Positions 6,948 to 8,921 of a stretch of DNA of 8,921 bases are shown piece after piece (the first letter of the stretch is position 1; every line of letters begins with the position of its first letter). The position numbers and the translations under genes are program-made. The notes under the pieces are model-generated. The model did no database searches, was not told the origin of the DNA, and saw only the letters and a program-made list of their open reading frames with translations. Where the stretch lies: contig JADFXZ010000061.1 of the NCBI GenBank assembly GCA_015233265.1, positions 1 to 8,921 of the forward strand. Direction: 5' to 3'. The DNA is from Nitrospirota bacterium (lineage in GTDB: Bacteria > Nitrospirota > Thermodesulfovibrionia > Thermodesulfovibrionales > Magnetobacteriaceae).

Positions 6948-8737
6948 TTATCAACCCTCATAACCGCTAAAAACGCCTCTTGCGGTATCTCTATGCTGCC
7001 TATTTGCTTCATTCTCTTTTTCCCTTCCTTTTGTTTTTCCAACAGTTTTCTTTTTCTTGTAATATCACCGCCGTAGCACTTGGCCAACACATCCTTTCTC
7101 AGAGCCTTTACTGATTCTCTGGCTATTATCTTTCTGCCGATGGCCGCCTGAATGGCGATTTCATAGAGCTGGCGGTCAATTACTTTGCGCAGATTTTCCA
7201 CAATTTGGCGCCCCTTGTGGTAGGACTTTTCCCTGTGCACTATGAGAGAAAGGGCGTCGACGGCCTTGTTGTTTATGAGAATGTCGAGCTTGACAAGATC
7301 AGCATCCCTGTAGCCGATGAAATCATAATCCATCGAGGCGTAGCCCTTCGATATAGACTTTAATCTGTCGAAAAAATCCCACAGAATCTCATTCATCGGC
7401 AGCTCGTAGGCTACCATGACCCTGTCCTTTCCATAATATGTGAACTCCTTCTGTGTGCCGCGTTTCTCCTGGCACAAGTCGAATATGTTGCCCACAAATT
7501 TCTCCGGCACGAAAATCGTCGCCAGAATAAACGGCTCCTCTACTTTAACAAAACTCTCCGGCAGTTGTGTAGGATTATCTATTAATGCCACCTCGCCGTC
7601 ATTTTTTGTTACCCTATAGATAACAGTCGGGGCGGTGTTTAACAGCGACAGGTTAAACTCACGCTCAAGCCTCTCCTTTATAATATCCATGTGCAGAAGA
7701 CCGAGGAATCCGCACCTAAAGCCAAACCCAAGGGCGGTGGAGGTCTCAGGCTCATAACTAAACGATGAGTCGTTGAGGCCAAGCTTTAACAGGGCATCTT
7801 TGAGCTCTTCGTATTCGTGCGTCTCTGTGGGGTAAATTCCGCAAAAGACCATTGGCTTTATCTCTTTGTAACCGGGCAGAGGCTCAGTGGCGGCATTCTG
7901 TGAGTAGGTTATAGTATCACCAATTTTCGTATCCCCGACTGTCTTCATGTTTGCTGAAATAAATCCAACCGTGCCGGGGCCAAGTGCTTCCGTATAGAGC
8001 AGCTTTGGCGTAAACACGCCGACATCTATTACCTCAAATACCTTGCCGGTTGACATCATTTTTATCTGTGTACCCTTTGTTATCTTACCGTCAAAGACCC
8101 TGACCATGACGATGACGCCCTTGTAGCTGTCAAACCATGAATCGAATATCAGTGCCCTCAGCGGCAGCCCAGCGTCCCCGGTTGGCGGCGGGACTTTCCT
8201 GACAATGGCCTCTAAAATCTCCTTCACGCCAAGGCCGTTTTTGGCAGATGCCATCAAGGCCTCAGAACAGTCAATCCCTATGGCCTCCTCAATTTGAGCA
8301 ACAACGCGCTCCGGCTCAGCCTGCGGTAAATCTATTTTATTTATCACTGGAAGAAGTTCAAGATTATGATCAAGGGCAAGATATGTATTGGCAAGGGTCT
8401 GCGCCTCTACGCCCTGAGTGGCGTCAACTACAAGGAGCGCACCCTCGCACGAGGCCAGACTTCTTGACACCTCGTATGAAGAGTCCACATGCCCCGGCGT
8501 GTCTATCAGATTGAGTATATAATCCAGACCATTTTGGGCAGTGTAGATAATCCTCACGGCATGGGCTTTAATGGTAATGCCGCGTTCTTTCTCGAGGTCC
8601 ATCGAGTCCAGCACCTGTTTAGTGAGTTCCTTGCGGCTCAGCGCGTCGGTAAGCTCTAAAAACCTATCGGCCAGCGTAGATTTGCCGTGGTCAATGTGGG
8701 CAATTATAGAGAAGTTCCTTATGTTTTCAGTCACCAA
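6944..8737 (-). CDS. lepA: Elongation factor 4 (LepA), translational GTPase
   Basis: Ribosome-associated GTPase of the EF-G/LepA family, thought to act on stalled or initiating ribosomes. At 597 residues it has the usual LepA length. Visible motifs are the P-loop AHIDHGKS (13-20), RGITI of switch I (52-56), DTPGH (79-83) and NKID (133-136). The typical LepA C-terminal domain follows, ending in a Lys/Arg-rich stretch and IPQEAFLAVMRVDK. The start is a non-ATG codon: TTG at 8737-8735, with GTG immediately after it as the alternative. An in-frame TAG two codons upstream (8743-8741) rules out any earlier start in this frame. A GGAAG element lies 10 bases before the TTG, but a better Shine-Dalgarno serves an out-of-frame ATG at 8759 (see the micro-ORF entry). 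The stop overlaps the lepB ATG as ATGA. Identity is certain; the exact N-terminus is not. Confidence 0.97.
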   Translation of the reverse strand: MVTENIRNFSIIAHIDHGKSTLADRFLELTDALSRKELTKQVLDSMDLEKERGITIKAHAVRIIYTAQNGLDYILNLIDTPGHVDSSYEVSRSLASCEGALLVVDATQGVEAQTLANTYLALDHNLELLPVINKIDLPQAEPERVVAQIEEAIGIDCSEALMASAKNGLGVKEILEAIVRKVPPPTGDAGLPLRALIFDSWFDSYKGVIVMVRVFDGKITKGTQIKMMSTGKVFEVIDVGVFTPKLLYTEALGPGTVGFISANMKTVGDTKIGDTITYSQNAATEPLPGYKEIKPMVFCGIYPTETHEYEELKDALLKLGLNDSSFSYEPETSTALGFGFRCGFLGLLHMDIIKERLEREFNLSLLNTAPTVIYRVTKNDGEVALIDNPTQLPESFVKVEEPFILATIFVPEKFVGNIFDLCQEKRGTQKEFTYYGKDRVMVAYELPMNEILWDFFDRLKSISKGYASMDYDFIGYRDADLVKLDILINNKAVDALSLIVHREKSYHKGRQIVENLRKVIDRQLYEIAIQAAIGRKIIARESVKALRKDVLAKCYGGDITRKRKLLEKQKEGKKRMKQIGSIEIPQEAFLAVMRVDK

Positions 8738-8759
8738 ATTCTATCGTCTTCCATTTCAT
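8727..8759 (-). other. 10-codon upstream ORF overlapping the lepA start, with its own Shine-Dalgarno
   Basis: An ATG at 8759-8757 is preceded by AGGA (8768-8765) at a 5-base spacing, the best ribosome site in the leader. It opens MKWKTIEFGD and stops at TGA (8729-8727), five bases past the lepA TTG and GTG. It is out of frame with lepA: a +1 slip, or one T fewer in the TTT run at 8738-8736, would join the two into MKWKTIELVTENIRNF and so on. It could be a translationally coupled leader peptide, the true lepA N-terminus masked by an indel, or chance. Confidence 0.45.
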
Positions 8760-8788
8760 GGCTTTCCTATATTTACTGGCAAACTCTT

Positions 8789-8818
8789 ATTATACACAAA
8801 ACGCACAGAAATAGCGAA
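8789..8818 (-). promoter_or_regulatory. Probable sigma70-type promoter of the lepA operon
   Basis: On the minus strand a perfect TATAAT (8794-8789) is preceded, with an 18-base spacer, by TTCGCT (8818-8813), a weak match to the -35 consensus TTGACA. Transcription would start near 8782, about 22 bases before the ATG at 8759 and about 45 before the lepA TTG. It is the only convincing promoter-like signal oriented into the operon. Confidence 0.6.
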
Positions 8819-8921
8819 ATCAGAAAATAATAAGCAGCAATTCTCGGTGAAGGGAAAATAGACACTGGTTTTATGTATAGTGTGTTAATAAGTTGCGACG
8901 ATGTAGAGTTAAGAAGAGCGC

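Noticed and set aside
8773..8919. Minus-strand open frame of about 48 codons running in from the right edge and ending in a hydrophobic stretch before lepA
   Set aside because: Third codon positions are only about 31% GC, lower than the genes here look, and the frame covers the probable lepA promoter; more likely AT-rich non-coding sequence, though the C-terminus of an upstream gene cannot be excluded.

Overview
This window reads as one compact bacterial housekeeping operon. All eleven genes lie on the minus strand, so transcription runs from the right end to the left. In order they are lepA, lepB, a small membrane-anchored DUF4845-like gene, ribE, ribBA, ribH, nusB, a metallophosphoesterase gene, purB, a YacP-like NYN-domain gene and a DUF167 (YggU-type) gene. 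Four junctions are 4-base ATGA stop/start overlaps (lepA/lepB, lepB/DUF4845-like, ribE/ribBA, nusB/phosphoesterase). The other gaps are 2 to 30 bases. I see no internal terminator, and the only convincing sigma70-like -10 box is just upstream of lepA.

The genes fall into functional blocks. LepA (EF4) and LepB (signal peptidase I) cover translation and protein export, with a single-pass membrane protein beside lepB as DUF4845 proteins are in many proteobacteria. RibE, RibBA and RibH supply most of riboflavin synthesis from GTP and ribulose-5-phosphate, but ribD is not in the window and there is no room for an FMN riboswitch before ribE. NusB is an rRNA antitermination factor that often follows ribH. 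PurB serves purine synthesis, which feeds GTP into riboflavin. The last two genes encode a probable RNA-processing nuclease (YacP/NYN) and a small conserved protein of unknown function.

The organism is a Gram-negative-type bacterium of moderate GC content with mixed codon use. The lepA-lepB-DUF4845 and ribE-ribBA-ribH-nusB blocks fit a deltaproteobacterial or Nitrospirota-like lineage. I lean towards Nitrospirota, but this is a recollection-based guess. No mobile element, CRISPR array, rRNA or tRNA gene is visible.

Both edges are non-coding as far as I can tell. The left 223 bases hold an AT-rich inverted repeat right after the last stop codon, a stretch resembling dispersed intergenic repeats, and an A6G7 run. 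The right 184 bases hold the lepA promoter. The oddest point is the lepA start. A well-placed Shine-Dalgarno serves an ATG that is out of frame with lepA and opens a 10-codon ORF overlapping the actual TTG/GTG start. I found no previously undescribed defence or accessory system here.
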